Below are positions 1-5,012 of a stretch of DNA of 5,054 nt, piece after piece. The translations under genes were made by a program, and so were the position numbers. The DNA is from Desulfurococcales archaeon (GTDB lineage Archaea > Thermoproteota > Thermoprotei_A > Sulfolobales > NBVN01), in contig JAGGUC010000095.1 of the NCBI GenBank assembly GCA_021158735.1, positions 1 through 5,054 of the forward strand. Direction: 5' to 3'. Every line of letters begins with the position of its first letter. The stretch's first letter is position 1. A model generated the notes under the pieces. The model worked only from the letters and a program-made list of their open reading frames with translations. It did not search any database and was not told the origin of the DNA.

Positions 1-1325
1 TGCACTAACTTCATTGCATCAATGAAGTCTTTTTTAGTTACTTTTAACTTCATGAGCATGTCTGGCGGTATCGGCTTATTTAAGTCTATTTTCTCAGTTC
101 TCAAGAACCTCCTCAGCGCAGCCATGGCCGCCTCCTTTACTAGAGCTGCTAGGTCAGCACCTGTGTACCCGTGGGTTAAACCCGCTATCTCCTCTAAGTT
201 AACATCCTTCTCTAAAGGTACGTTCCTCGTATGAACCTCTAAAATAGCTTTCCTAGCTCTCTTGTCAGGTGGTGGTATTTCTATCTCCCTGTCGAACCTG
301 CCCGGCCTCCTAAGAGCAGGGTCAACAGCATCTATTCTATTTGTTGCACCGATGACAATTATCCTCCCTCTCTCTTTCAGTCCATCCATCAGTGTCAGCA
401 ACTGAGCTACAACACGCTTTTCTACCTCGCCAACAACCTCCTCCCTTTTAGGCGCTATAGCATCAATCTCATCAATAAATATGATCGCAGGGGCATTTTT
501 CTCAGCCTCTTCAAATATCTCTCTCAATCTGGCCTCTGACTCCCCGTAGAACTTACTCATGATCTCAGGCCCATTAATAGCTATGAAGTAAGCTCCTATT
601 TCATTAGCCAGTGCCTTAGCAAGCAGTGTCTTGCCAACACCTGGGGGACCATGTAGCAAGATCCCCTTAGGCGGCTCTATCCCGAGATGTTTAAATAGCT
701 CTGGGTGCCTCATAGGTAGCTCAACTATCTCCCTTATTCTCCCTTTAACCTCCTCTAAATCACCTATATCTTCCCACGTAACCCTAGGGACCCCTCTTGC
801 GATCGCTTCCTCTCTGACAGGCTCACTCCTGACTATTACCTCAGTATCTTCATCAATATACACCGCCTGTGTCGGCTGAGTGGAAATGACAACAAATCTC
901 AGTGGCTCACCAAATAGTGGGAAGAAAACGAATACTACTTCTCCTCTCTTAACAGGCTTATAGCGGAGTTGCTCCTTAACGTACTGTACGAAGGTTTCAT
1001 CAAATCTTAGGGGAACTGTCGGTGCTAAGACAACCTTACTTCCTCTCTCAACCTTAGCTTTCCTGATTCTAACGTACTCACCGACAGCAGCACCTATAGC
1101 CTCTCGTGCATAACCGTCAATACGTATTGAGTCCCTAGCCTCATCCTCCCTATACGCTGGCCAAACCTGTAGTATGACTGACCCCTTAGGTCCCTCAACC
1201 TCTATGAAGTCGCCGTAACTCACTCCCAGTGCCTCCATGTACCTCCTACCAATTCTTGCTATCTTCTTACCTACGTCACGCTGGCGGGCTGTTTCGACTC
1301 TCAGCTCAATGTACTCCTCACTCAT
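1..1325 (-). CDS. cdc48: CDC48/VAT-family AAA+ ATPase (p97-like unfoldase), 5' part, truncated by the window edge
   Basis: A hexameric AAA+ unfoldase of the cytoplasm that, by family knowledge, extracts and unfolds proteins for the archaeal proteasome. The 441 codons visible run from ATG at 1325 to the left edge. Residues 1 to about 185 match the N-domain, with the typical ETARQRDVGKKIARI opening of the double-psi barrel followed by the second subdomain. The first ATPase domain (D1) starts near VTWEDIGDLEEVK. It has Walker A GPPGVGKT (residues 226-233, Lys232), aromatic pore loop KFYG (258-261), Walker B IDE (Asp285, Glu286), sensor-1 GATN (Asn329), arginine fingers in RRPGRFD (Arg340 and Arg343) and GADL (389-392). 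All catalytic residues of D1 are present, so this ring should hydrolyse ATP. The second ring (D2) would lie off the left edge; full-length relatives are about 730-770 aa. A TATA-like element lies 41 bp upstream and a weak AGGGT is 8 nt before the start. Identity is near certain; only the C-terminal half is unseen. Confidence 0.97.
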   Translation of the reverse strand, partial: MSEEYIELRVETARQRDVGKKIARIGRRYMEALGVSYGDFIEVEGPKGSVILQVWPAYREDEARDSIRIDGYAREAIGAAVGEYVRIRKAKVERGSKVVLAPTVPLRFDETFVQYVKEQLRYKPVKRGEVVFVFFPLFGEPLRFVVISTQPTQAVYIDEDTEVIVRSEPVREEAIARGVPRVTWEDIGDLEEVKGRIREIVELPMRHPELFKHLGIEPPKGILLHGPPGVGKTLLAKALANEIGAYFIAINGPEIMSKFYGESEARLREIFEEAEKNAPAIIFIDEIDAIAPKREEVVGEVEKRVVAQLLTLMDGLKERGRIIVIGATNRIDAVDPALRRPGRFDREIEIPPPDKRARKAILEVHTRNVPLEKDVNLEEIAGLTHGYTGADLAALVKEAAMAALRRFLRTEKIDLNKPIPPDMLMKLKVTKKDFIDAMKLV

Positions 1326-1362
1326 CCTTAGCTACCCTAAAACTACTACTCACTAATGAGGA

Positions 1363-1369
1363 TATAAAA
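1363..1369 (-). promoter_or_regulatory. TATA box of the CDC48 gene
   Basis: The minus strand reads TTTTATA here, centred 41 bp before the CDC48 start codon. Archaeal transcription normally begins about 25 bp downstream of the TATA centre, which would be near 1340 and leave a leader of about 15 nt. This suggests CDC48 has its own promoter rather than depending only on read-through from argS. No convincing purine-rich BRE is visible just upstream. Confidence 0.55.
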
Positions 1370-1384
1370 GTATAGAGAACCTGA

Positions 1385-1404
1385 GACCCTCAAGTAGTGA
1401 GGTC
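1385..1404 (-). terminator. Possible weak hairpin in the argS-CDC48 gap
   Basis: An imperfect inverted repeat pairs CCTCA with TGAGG around a 5-nt loop, and extends by two pairs past a bulged C. On the minus strand it falls 39-58 nt after the argS stop and is followed by a T-rich stretch that overlaps the CDC48 promoter. It could help end argS transcripts, but archaeal termination depends mainly on U-tracts and none here is long. It may be chance. Confidence 0.25.
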
Positions 1405-1442
1405 CTTAATAAGTAGAGTAGCTTTAAGTAATATTGTCTAAT

Positions 1443-3386
1443 TCATATTCTTTCTAAAACATCTAATCCCATGACAGTCAGCCCGTTCCGCATTACCGTC
1501 TTAACCCCGAAAGTTATAGCGAGCTTAAGATGCCTTAACCCCTCTCTACCATCATCAAGTATTCTCTCCCTATCATACCAAGAGTTAAATACATCCGCAA
1601 CCATGTTGAGATATGTAGCTAGGTCCTCAGGCCTCAAGTACTTTAGCACATACTTCATTACATGGGGGAACTTACCTATTAACCAAATTAGGTCCCTCCT
1701 AAGACCCTCGGTGCACCCACTGAAGTCCACTTTGTTCCAACCGACCTTATTATCGCATCTGGATAATACACTACTAGCTCTCGCGTAAGTATACATTAAG
1801 TACGGGGCCGAATTAGCTTTTATGTTCATTGCCTTAGCCAGGTCGAATACTATAGGTTTCGAAGGTGATGTAGAGAGCATTAAGTACTTGAGAGCAGATC
1901 TAGCTATCTTCAGTAAAACATCATCCTTAGGCTCGATCCCCCTCTCAGTCATTAACTTCCTAGCCACCGCCTTAAGCTCACTTAAGACCTCATCAATCGT
2001 CACATACGTACCCTTCCTCCCACTCATTGATGTACCAGGCAGGGTGACCAATTCATAGGCATAGTGCACTAAGTTACTTGCCTCTTTCCTATACCCTAGT
2101 AAGTATAGAGCTAGTTTCAGCTGGGCCTGAGGAATTACCTGCTCCACAGCTATAACATTTATTACTCTCTCAGCATTGAATTCTCTAAATTTCTTTACCG
2201 TGTATGCTATATCCCTCGTAGTATAAAGTGTCGTGCCATCACTCCTAACCAATACTAAGGGCGGAATATCGGTATACTTGGGCAGATCCAATTTCTCTCT
2301 CAACTTACTGTTCTTTAGTAGCTGACTGAAGTCAAGCGCTGGAACACCCTTCTCTAATGTTATGTAGGGTGACTTAAGCGCCTTGTTAAGCACTTCAGAA
2401 ACTAGGTTCTCCCGTATTAAATCACTTTCCCAGTCCCACTTATCAATCATGACCCCCAAATCCCTCAGCGTATGCCGTATACCCGTCATAACCTTCTCTA
2501 CAGCACTCTTAACTAGCTCTACCGTGCTTGGGTCTCCATTCTCATACTTACGCATTATGTCATAAACTTCAGCCTTCGGGTCATGCCTTTCTTTAATTTT
2601 AACTATTAACTTATCTATGTACTCGGGCAACTTACTCCTAATCCTCTCTAAGTCAGCAAGCAACCCACTCAACTTACTATTTAATTCCATATACCTAACC
2701 GTGTCGTTAGCTTTCCTAGCGCTCTCCAGCTCCTCCTTCACCGAGACTATCTCAGTTAAAGTAGCAGTAGCTGCATAGATTAAACCCATAAAGTGGTCCA
2801 CTTTCATACTTCTGGGTGGTTCTGGCCTGCCCAGTAACTTGTATCCATAAGCTAAATAAGCAACTTGTAAACCAAGATCGTCTATATAGTACCTCCTCTC
2901 TACCTTACTACCATTAAACTCAAGTACACGAGCAATGAATTCCCCTAAAGCGGCATTTCTCCCTGAACCTATGTGTAGGGGGTGGACAGGGTTAGCTGAA
3001 ACAAATTCAACAACTACTCGAACGCCACCATTATTACTAAATCCGTAGGACTTACCCCTACCTCTCAAATTTTCTACGACTACCCTTCCATATGTCTTCA
3101 TGTCGATGAACATGTTAATATATGGTCCAGTGACATTGACTTTCTCCACATATACACTATTCTTAACTGAACTTGCAATACATCCCACTAAGTCTTGGAA
3201 TTTAGCTCTACATTTTTTGAGGAGCCTAGGTGCGGGAATAGCTAAGTCGCCGAAATCCTTCCTAGGCGGCTCCTCCATTACTCCTATAACATCCTCTACG
3301 CTTAAATCACACCCAAGCCTGTCTCTAACTCCCGCTATCACACGATTTGCTATATTTTCGACAAGCTTCTCATAAGGTCCAGTCAT
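1443..3386 (-). CDS. argS: Arginyl-tRNA synthetase (ArgRS, class I)
   Basis: Charges tRNA-Arg with arginine in the cytoplasm, using ATP. The protein is 647 aa, usual for archaeal ArgRS. Domain order is clear: the N-terminal Add-1 tRNA-recognition domain at about 1-110; the Rossmann catalytic domain at about 120-465, with the HIGH-type motif as HPLHIGSGRNA (His138, Gly140) and the KMSKS-type loop as SMSGRKGT (453-460); then the helical DALR anticodon-binding domain at about 520-647, starting around NSAPYLMYTYARASSVL. Residues about 205-265 form a highly charged, probably coiled-coil insertion in the catalytic domain. Odd points are Ser141 in place of the last His of HIGH, and a C-terminal LERI where many ArgRS end in PERM. 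The ATG at 3386 has GAGGT 8 nt upstream and a TATA-like box at about 42 bp, which supports this start. The stop is TGA, 117 bp before CDC48. Confidence 0.98.
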   Translation of the reverse strand: MTGPYEKLVENIANRVIAGVRDRLGCDLSVEDVIGVMEEPPRKDFGDLAIPAPRLLKKCRAKFQDLVGCIASSVKNSVYVEKVNVTGPYINMFIDMKTYGRVVVENLRGRGKSYGFSNNGGVRVVVEFVSANPVHPLHIGSGRNAALGEFIARVLEFNGSKVERRYYIDDLGLQVAYLAYGYKLLGRPEPPRSMKVDHFMGLIYAATATLTEIVSVKEELESARKANDTVRYMELNSKLSGLLADLERIRSKLPEYIDKLIVKIKERHDPKAEVYDIMRKYENGDPSTVELVKSAVEKVMTGIRHTLRDLGVMIDKWDWESDLIRENLVSEVLNKALKSPYITLEKGVPALDFSQLLKNSKLREKLDLPKYTDIPPLVLVRSDGTTLYTTRDIAYTVKKFREFNAERVINVIAVEQVIPQAQLKLALYLLGYRKEASNLVHYAYELVTLPGTSMSGRKGTYVTIDEVLSELKAVARKLMTERGIEPKDDVLLKIARSALKYLMLSTSPSKPIVFDLAKAMNIKANSAPYLMYTYARASSVLSRCDNKVGWNKVDFSGCTEGLRRDLIWLIGKFPHVMKYVLKYLRPEDLATYLNMVADVFNSWYDRERILDDGREGLRHLKLAITFGVKTVMRNGLTVMGLDVLERI

Positions 3387-3394
3387 TTTAGACT

Positions 3395-3399
3395 ACCTC
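3395..3399 (-). promoter_or_regulatory. Ribosome binding site of argS
   Basis: The minus strand reads GAGGT with 8 nt between it and the ATG at 3386. This is a good partial match to the archaeal GGAGGTGA consensus and supports the chosen argS start. Confidence 0.6.
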
Positions 3400-3423
3400 A
3401 TAATAAAAGAGATGCTTTTGAAG

Positions 3424-3431
3424 ATTTAAAA
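3424..3431 (-). promoter_or_regulatory. Probable TATA box of argS
   Basis: The minus strand reads TTTTAAAT, centred about 42 bp before the argS start, the same spacing as at CDC48. It sits in a very AT-rich stretch (about 3420-3465) where TATA-like strings are common. The T-runs there could also end transcripts arriving from the 109-aa gene. A second TTTTATTA at about 3401-3408 is too close to the ATG to act as a normal TATA box. Confidence 0.4.
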
Positions 3432-3444
3432 TTAAAATTTTATT

Positions 3445-3460
3445 ATTTACATGTTTACAT
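3445..3460. repeat. Tandem 8-bp near-repeat upstream of argS
   Basis: ATTTACAT is followed directly by GTTTACAT, seven of eight bases identical. It lies about 60-75 bp before the argS start and just upstream of its probable TATA box, where a regulator could bind. With only two copies in AT-rich DNA, chance is a serious alternative. Confidence 0.35.
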
Positions 3461-3511
3461 AAATTTTTCGAATCCACTAAGCAATCATTACTTAAATTTC
3501 TTAATCCTGCG

Positions 3512-3841
3512 CTAGAAAACCATTGGAAGATCTCTGAAGTCCATAGGTAAGGGAGTGCCTTCACTCTTTAATTTATCATACGTTCTCTCCAGAAACTCTA
3601 CTAGTACGGGACATCCCTCAAATCTTCCGTCTCTATCACACCTAGACCTCTTATACATGTGTAACTGCTTTATAAAGCAATTAGTTGTCTTCTTATCATA
3701 ATATGGACATATTTTATGGTATAGCTTAGCTGACCTGATCATCCGCTCTATCCATCTCTTCTTAGGGTCCTTCTTTTCTTGCTTAGGTAGTGTGGCAGTT
3801 AAGACACTATTCAGCTCATCCTCACTTATTTTCGCACTCAT
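3512..3841 (-). CDS. Small four-cysteine protein of unknown function (putative Zn or Fe-S binding)
   Basis: A 109-aa protein I cannot assign to a named family. Residues 1-30 are polar and lysine-rich, with KKDPKKRW at 23-30. Then come a probable helix and four cysteines at 45, 55, 68 and 77, arranged as CPYY-x6-C-x12-C-x8-CP. After them follow a helix (about 79-92) and a proline-rich tail, PLPMDFRDLPMVF. Four cysteines in a compact, conserved-looking core usually bind Zn or an Fe-S cluster; that is inference. There is no signal peptide or membrane segment, so it is probably cytoplasmic. The basic N-terminal third could contact nucleic acid. The ATG at 3841 has a nearly full Shine-Dalgarno, AGGAGGTG, 5 nt upstream, the strongest in the window. 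It lies 155 bp downstream of the winged-helix gene on the same strand. Coding status is well supported; function is unknown. Confidence 0.85.
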   Translation of the reverse strand: MSAKISEDELNSVLTATLPKQEKKDPKKRWIERMIRSAKLYHKICPYYDKKTTNCFIKQLHMYKRSRCDRDGRFEGCPVLVEFLERTYDKLKSEGTPLPMDFRDLPMVF

Positions 3842-3846
3842 CTTCT

Positions 3847-3854
3847 CACCTCCT
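3847..3854 (-). promoter_or_regulatory. Strong Shine-Dalgarno of the 109-aa gene
   Basis: The minus strand reads AGGAGGTG, 5 nt before the ATG at 3841. It is a near-perfect complement to the archaeal 16S rRNA 3' end and fixes the start. No other gene in the window has a site this strong, consistent with a longer leader or with translation from within a longer transcript. Confidence 0.8.
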
Positions 3855-3892
3855 AGAGACGCATGAATTTAGGTACTACAACTCTTACTGTA

Positions 3893-3901
3893 CTATTTAG
3901 G
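3893..3901 (-). promoter_or_regulatory. Candidate TATA box of the 109-aa gene
   Basis: The minus strand reads CCTAAATAG, centred about 56 bp before the start codon, which would give a leader of about 30 nt that includes the strong Shine-Dalgarno. Another AT-rich candidate lies at about 3911-3920. The match is modest, and co-transcription with the winged-helix gene is possible instead. The rest of the gap (3842-3996) shows no gene or RNA. Confidence 0.3.
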
Positions 3902-3947
3902 TAATTACAATACTAAATATTAACATTTTCCTTTAGGCATTTTCAGG

Positions 3948-3952
3948 AAAAA
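3948..3952 (-). terminator. Short T-run after the winged-helix gene
   Basis: On the minus strand TTTTT occurs 44 nt after the stop of the 95-aa gene. Archaeal RNA polymerase terminates at such U-tracts, so this could separate the winged-helix transcript from the 109-aa gene. Five Ts is a minimal signal and there is no clear hairpin before it. Confidence 0.25.
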
Positions 3953-3996
3953 TACACCTAAATTCTCCAGAACTCCTGAAGTGGAAGGCTGAGTCC

Positions 3997-4284
3997 TTAC
4001 TCGAGACCCACTATTGAGAATCTGCCGTCATGCGACACTATAGCTCTTCCATCATTAACAAGCCTTGTGAGGGCTCTCCTTATTTTGTCTTCACTGGCTA
4101 AACCAGATAGAATAGAGTGTAACTCCTTAACAGTCATCGGCTTATCTCTCAGTAAGTCCGTAATGATCCTAATTAACTGGTCCTCGGTCGGTGCTCTAAC
4201 GACAACAACTTCAGAATCTTCATAAACAACTTTCAGTCCTAACTTCTTCATTGGGTCATTCCTTTCGTTCCCTAGTTCCTCCAT
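3997..4284 (-). CDS. Small winged-helix (wHTH) protein, putative transcription regulator
   Basis: A 95-aa protein whose C-terminal two thirds read as a winged helix. A helix spans about 33-47; MTVKELHSILSGLA (50-63) forms the second helix; SEDKIRRALTRLVNDG (64-79) has the amphipathic, Arg-rich look of a recognition helix; RAIVSHDGRFSIVG (80-93) fits the beta-hairpin wing. In front sits a hydrophobic beta-strand pair, LKVVYEDSEVVVVRAP (17-32), which may mediate dimer contacts. No metal-binding or ligand domain is visible. No family name is recognised; DNA binding and regulation are inferred from the fold, and a protein-interaction role for the wHTH is possible. ATG at 4284 is preferred over the internal ATG (Met12, first base 4251) because GGGGT lies 6 nt upstream and a TATA box lies about 44 bp upstream. 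It diverges from the 127-aa gene across an 86-bp gap, so it may control that gene and itself. Confidence 0.85.
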   Translation of the reverse strand: MEELGNERNDPMKKLGLKVVYEDSEVVVVRAPTEDQLIRIITDLLRDKPMTVKELHSILSGLASEDKIRRALTRLVNDGRAIVSHDGRFSIVGLE

Positions 4285-4290
4285 TCAGGA

Positions 4291-4295
4291 ACCCC
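4291..4295 (-). promoter_or_regulatory. Wobble-type ribosome binding site of the winged-helix gene
   Basis: The minus strand reads GGGGT, 6 nt before the ATG at 4284. It can pair with the 16S ACCUC segment using one G-U wobble. It supports Met1 over Met12 as the start. Confidence 0.45.
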
Positions 4296-4316
4296 GTTGG
4301 TTTTAGTGTTTACGGC

Positions 4317-4333
4317 TTATAAGCTTATAAATA
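4317..4333. promoter_or_regulatory. Overlapping divergent TATA elements with a 14-bp perfect palindrome
   Basis: Positions 4317-4330 read TTATAAGCTTATAA, identical on both strands. On the plus strand TTATAAATA (4325-4333), an excellent archaeal TATA box, is centred 42 bp before the 127-aa gene. On the minus strand ATTTATAA (4332-4325) is centred about 44 bp before the winged-helix gene, and CTTATAAG (4323-4316) is a second option at about 36 bp. The two promoters therefore share DNA, so TBP bound for one gene should exclude or redirect the other. The palindrome could also be the operator of a dimeric regulator. Confidence 0.65.
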
Positions 4334-4370
4334 CTCGCTAGTGCGATTATTTTAATGGTGTACTGAACGA

Positions 4371-4754
4371 ATGCCATGCCCGTGGTACCGTGAAGGCGTC
4401 TGTACTTCACCTATTCTTGAATCTCCCTCCAACGAGCCCGTGATACCTGCTAGGTGCTTAGGTGATCAAGAGATATACCGAACATGCAGATACTACCGTG
4501 AGCCAGGGGACACCGTTAAGCCCTACCGCCCTGGATTCTTCGGTAAGCCCTTACTTTTAATTCACTCCCTCACTAACATACCTAGGTCTACATGCAACTA
4601 CTTAGTAGTAGAGAAGCATGAGAGCGGTTGCTACCTAGCTGCATGCAAGGTACTCGGCAGGTATCTGACACGTTATGAAGTTTACTCGTGTGAGACTAAA
4701 TGGGAGGACTGTCCATTCCGGAAGGTAGGACAGCGTACCGGACCCACCAAGTAG
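4371..4754 (+). CDS. Nine-cysteine small protein of unknown function, two putative metal-binding modules
   Basis: A 127-aa protein with no recognised family name. Cysteines form two groups. Module A (1-45) opens at the start codon as MPCPWYREGVC, with Cys3, Cys11, Cys29 and Cys39, the last followed by RYY. Module B (75-118) has Cys75, Cys87, Cys92, Cys107 and Cys114 around a YLAACKVLGRYLTRYEV segment and ends CETKWEDCPFR. A linker rich in Pro and aromatic or hydrophobic residues (46-74) joins them. Each group could hold a Zn ion or an Fe-S cluster; this is inferred from cysteine number and spacing only. There is no signal peptide or membrane span, so a cytosolic location is likely. The ATG at 4371 lies 42 bp after a TATA centre, implying a leader of about 15 nt with only a weak GGTG at 4357-4360. 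It is divergent from the winged-helix gene and ends 17 bp short of the convergent 59-aa gene. Confidence 0.85.
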   Translation: MPCPWYREGVCTSPILESPSNEPVIPARCLGDQEIYRTCRYYREPGDTVKPYRPGFFGKPLLLIHSLTNIPRSTCNYLVVEKHESGCYLAACKVLGRYLTRYEVYSCETKWEDCPFRKVGQRTGPTK

Positions 4755-4771
4755 ACATAGTATTAAGTAAA

Positions 4772-4951
4772 TTAGGCTGTTACCTCCTCCACCACCACTG
4801 TCGGAACCGACAGCTCCTCCAGCACCTCACCATCAAAGTCCGGTACATAGATTATCCTTATGTCGTCAAAGAACTCCTTAAAATTCTTAACTCTTCTAAT
4901 CAGCGACGCACTCTTATAATCGTACCCTACATAAACTACAAGCCTCTTCAA
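4772..4951 (-). CDS. 59-aa TTG-start protein resembling a CxxC-less thioredoxin/glutaredoxin fold
   Basis: A small gene easily missed because it starts with TTG and is under 60 codons. The protein begins MKRLVVYVGYDYKS and ends PTVVVEEVTA. Its pattern is strand (3-8), loop, helix (14-28), strand (31-36), short acidic helix (38-47), then SVPTVVVEE, which matches the cis-proline and following strand of thioredoxins and glutaredoxins. The CxxC expected after the first strand is replaced by GYDYKSAS, and there is no cysteine at all, so it cannot act as a normal disulfide reductase. The alternating hydrophobic pattern and acidic-basic balance argue for real coding. TTG is chosen because GGGGT lies 5 nt upstream and a TATA-like box about 41 bp upstream; no in-frame ATG or GTG occurs between the upstream in-frame stop and this codon. 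It is convergent with the 127-aa gene. The fold call is by eye and moderate. The plus-strand reading frame opposite it has no protein-like pattern. Confidence 0.72.
   Translation of the reverse strand: MKRLVVYVGYDYKSASLIRRVKNFKEFFDDIRIIYVPDFDGEVLEELSVPTVVVEEVTA
4798..4813. repeat. Inverted repeat inside the 59-aa gene, just past the 127-aa gene
   Basis: CTGTCGG and CCGACAG flank AA, giving a 7-bp perfect inverted repeat that can fold as a 6-bp stem with a 4-nt loop. In the minus-strand gene it encodes LSVPT, the putative cis-proline site. In plus-strand RNA it lies 43-58 nt past the stop of the 127-aa gene and could cap or protect that transcript's 3' end. Confidence 0.45.
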
Positions 4952-4956
4952 GCGTG

Positions 4957-4961
4957 ACCCC
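4957..4961 (-). promoter_or_regulatory. Ribosome binding site that decides the TTG start
   Basis: The minus strand reads GGGGT, 5 nt before the TTG at 4951. It is the same pentamer seen before the winged-helix gene, with almost the same spacing. It is the main local evidence for TTG as the start of the 59-aa gene. Confidence 0.45.
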
Positions 4962-4987
4962 GACCAGAATCTTTGGTGAGTAATATG

Positions 4988-4995
4988 TTTTAAAG
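4988..4995 (-). promoter_or_regulatory. Probable TATA box of the 59-aa gene
   Basis: The minus strand reads CTTTAAAA, centred about 41 bp before the TTG start, in line with the spacing at the other genes. Expected transcription start is near 4966, giving a leader of about 15 nt that includes the GGGGT. Confidence 0.45.
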
Positions 4996-5012
4996 TTCAT
5001 GACTCAACAACT

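Noticed and set aside
22..879. Plus-strand open frames opposite the CDC48 gene
   Set aside because: They are antisense readings of conserved ATPase sequence; the minus-strand frame is continuous and carries all AAA+ motifs.
1326..1442. Small RNA gene in the gap between argS and CDC48
   Set aside because: No C/D or H/ACA box layout or tRNA-like arms are visible, and the gap is explained by a promoter and a weak hairpin.
1471..2565. Several plus-strand open frames opposite argS
   Set aside because: They are Ser/Leu-rich mirror readings of argS codons, with no motif and no ribosome binding site.
3467..3475. TTCGAATCC, resembling the T-loop of a tRNA
   Set aside because: The bases on either side do not form a T-stem, and no acceptor, D-arm or anticodon arm can be built around it.
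4371..4754. The 127-aa Cys-rich protein as a ferredoxin
   Set aside because: The cysteine spacing lacks the CxxCxxC-x(n)-CP pattern of ferredoxins, so only a general metal-binding role can be suggested.
4700..4957. Plus-strand open frame of about 85 codons overlapping the end of the 127-aa gene
   Set aside because: It overlaps the 127-aa gene and lies opposite the 59-aa minus-strand gene. Its translation has His and Gln runs and no protein-like pattern, while the minus strand here does.
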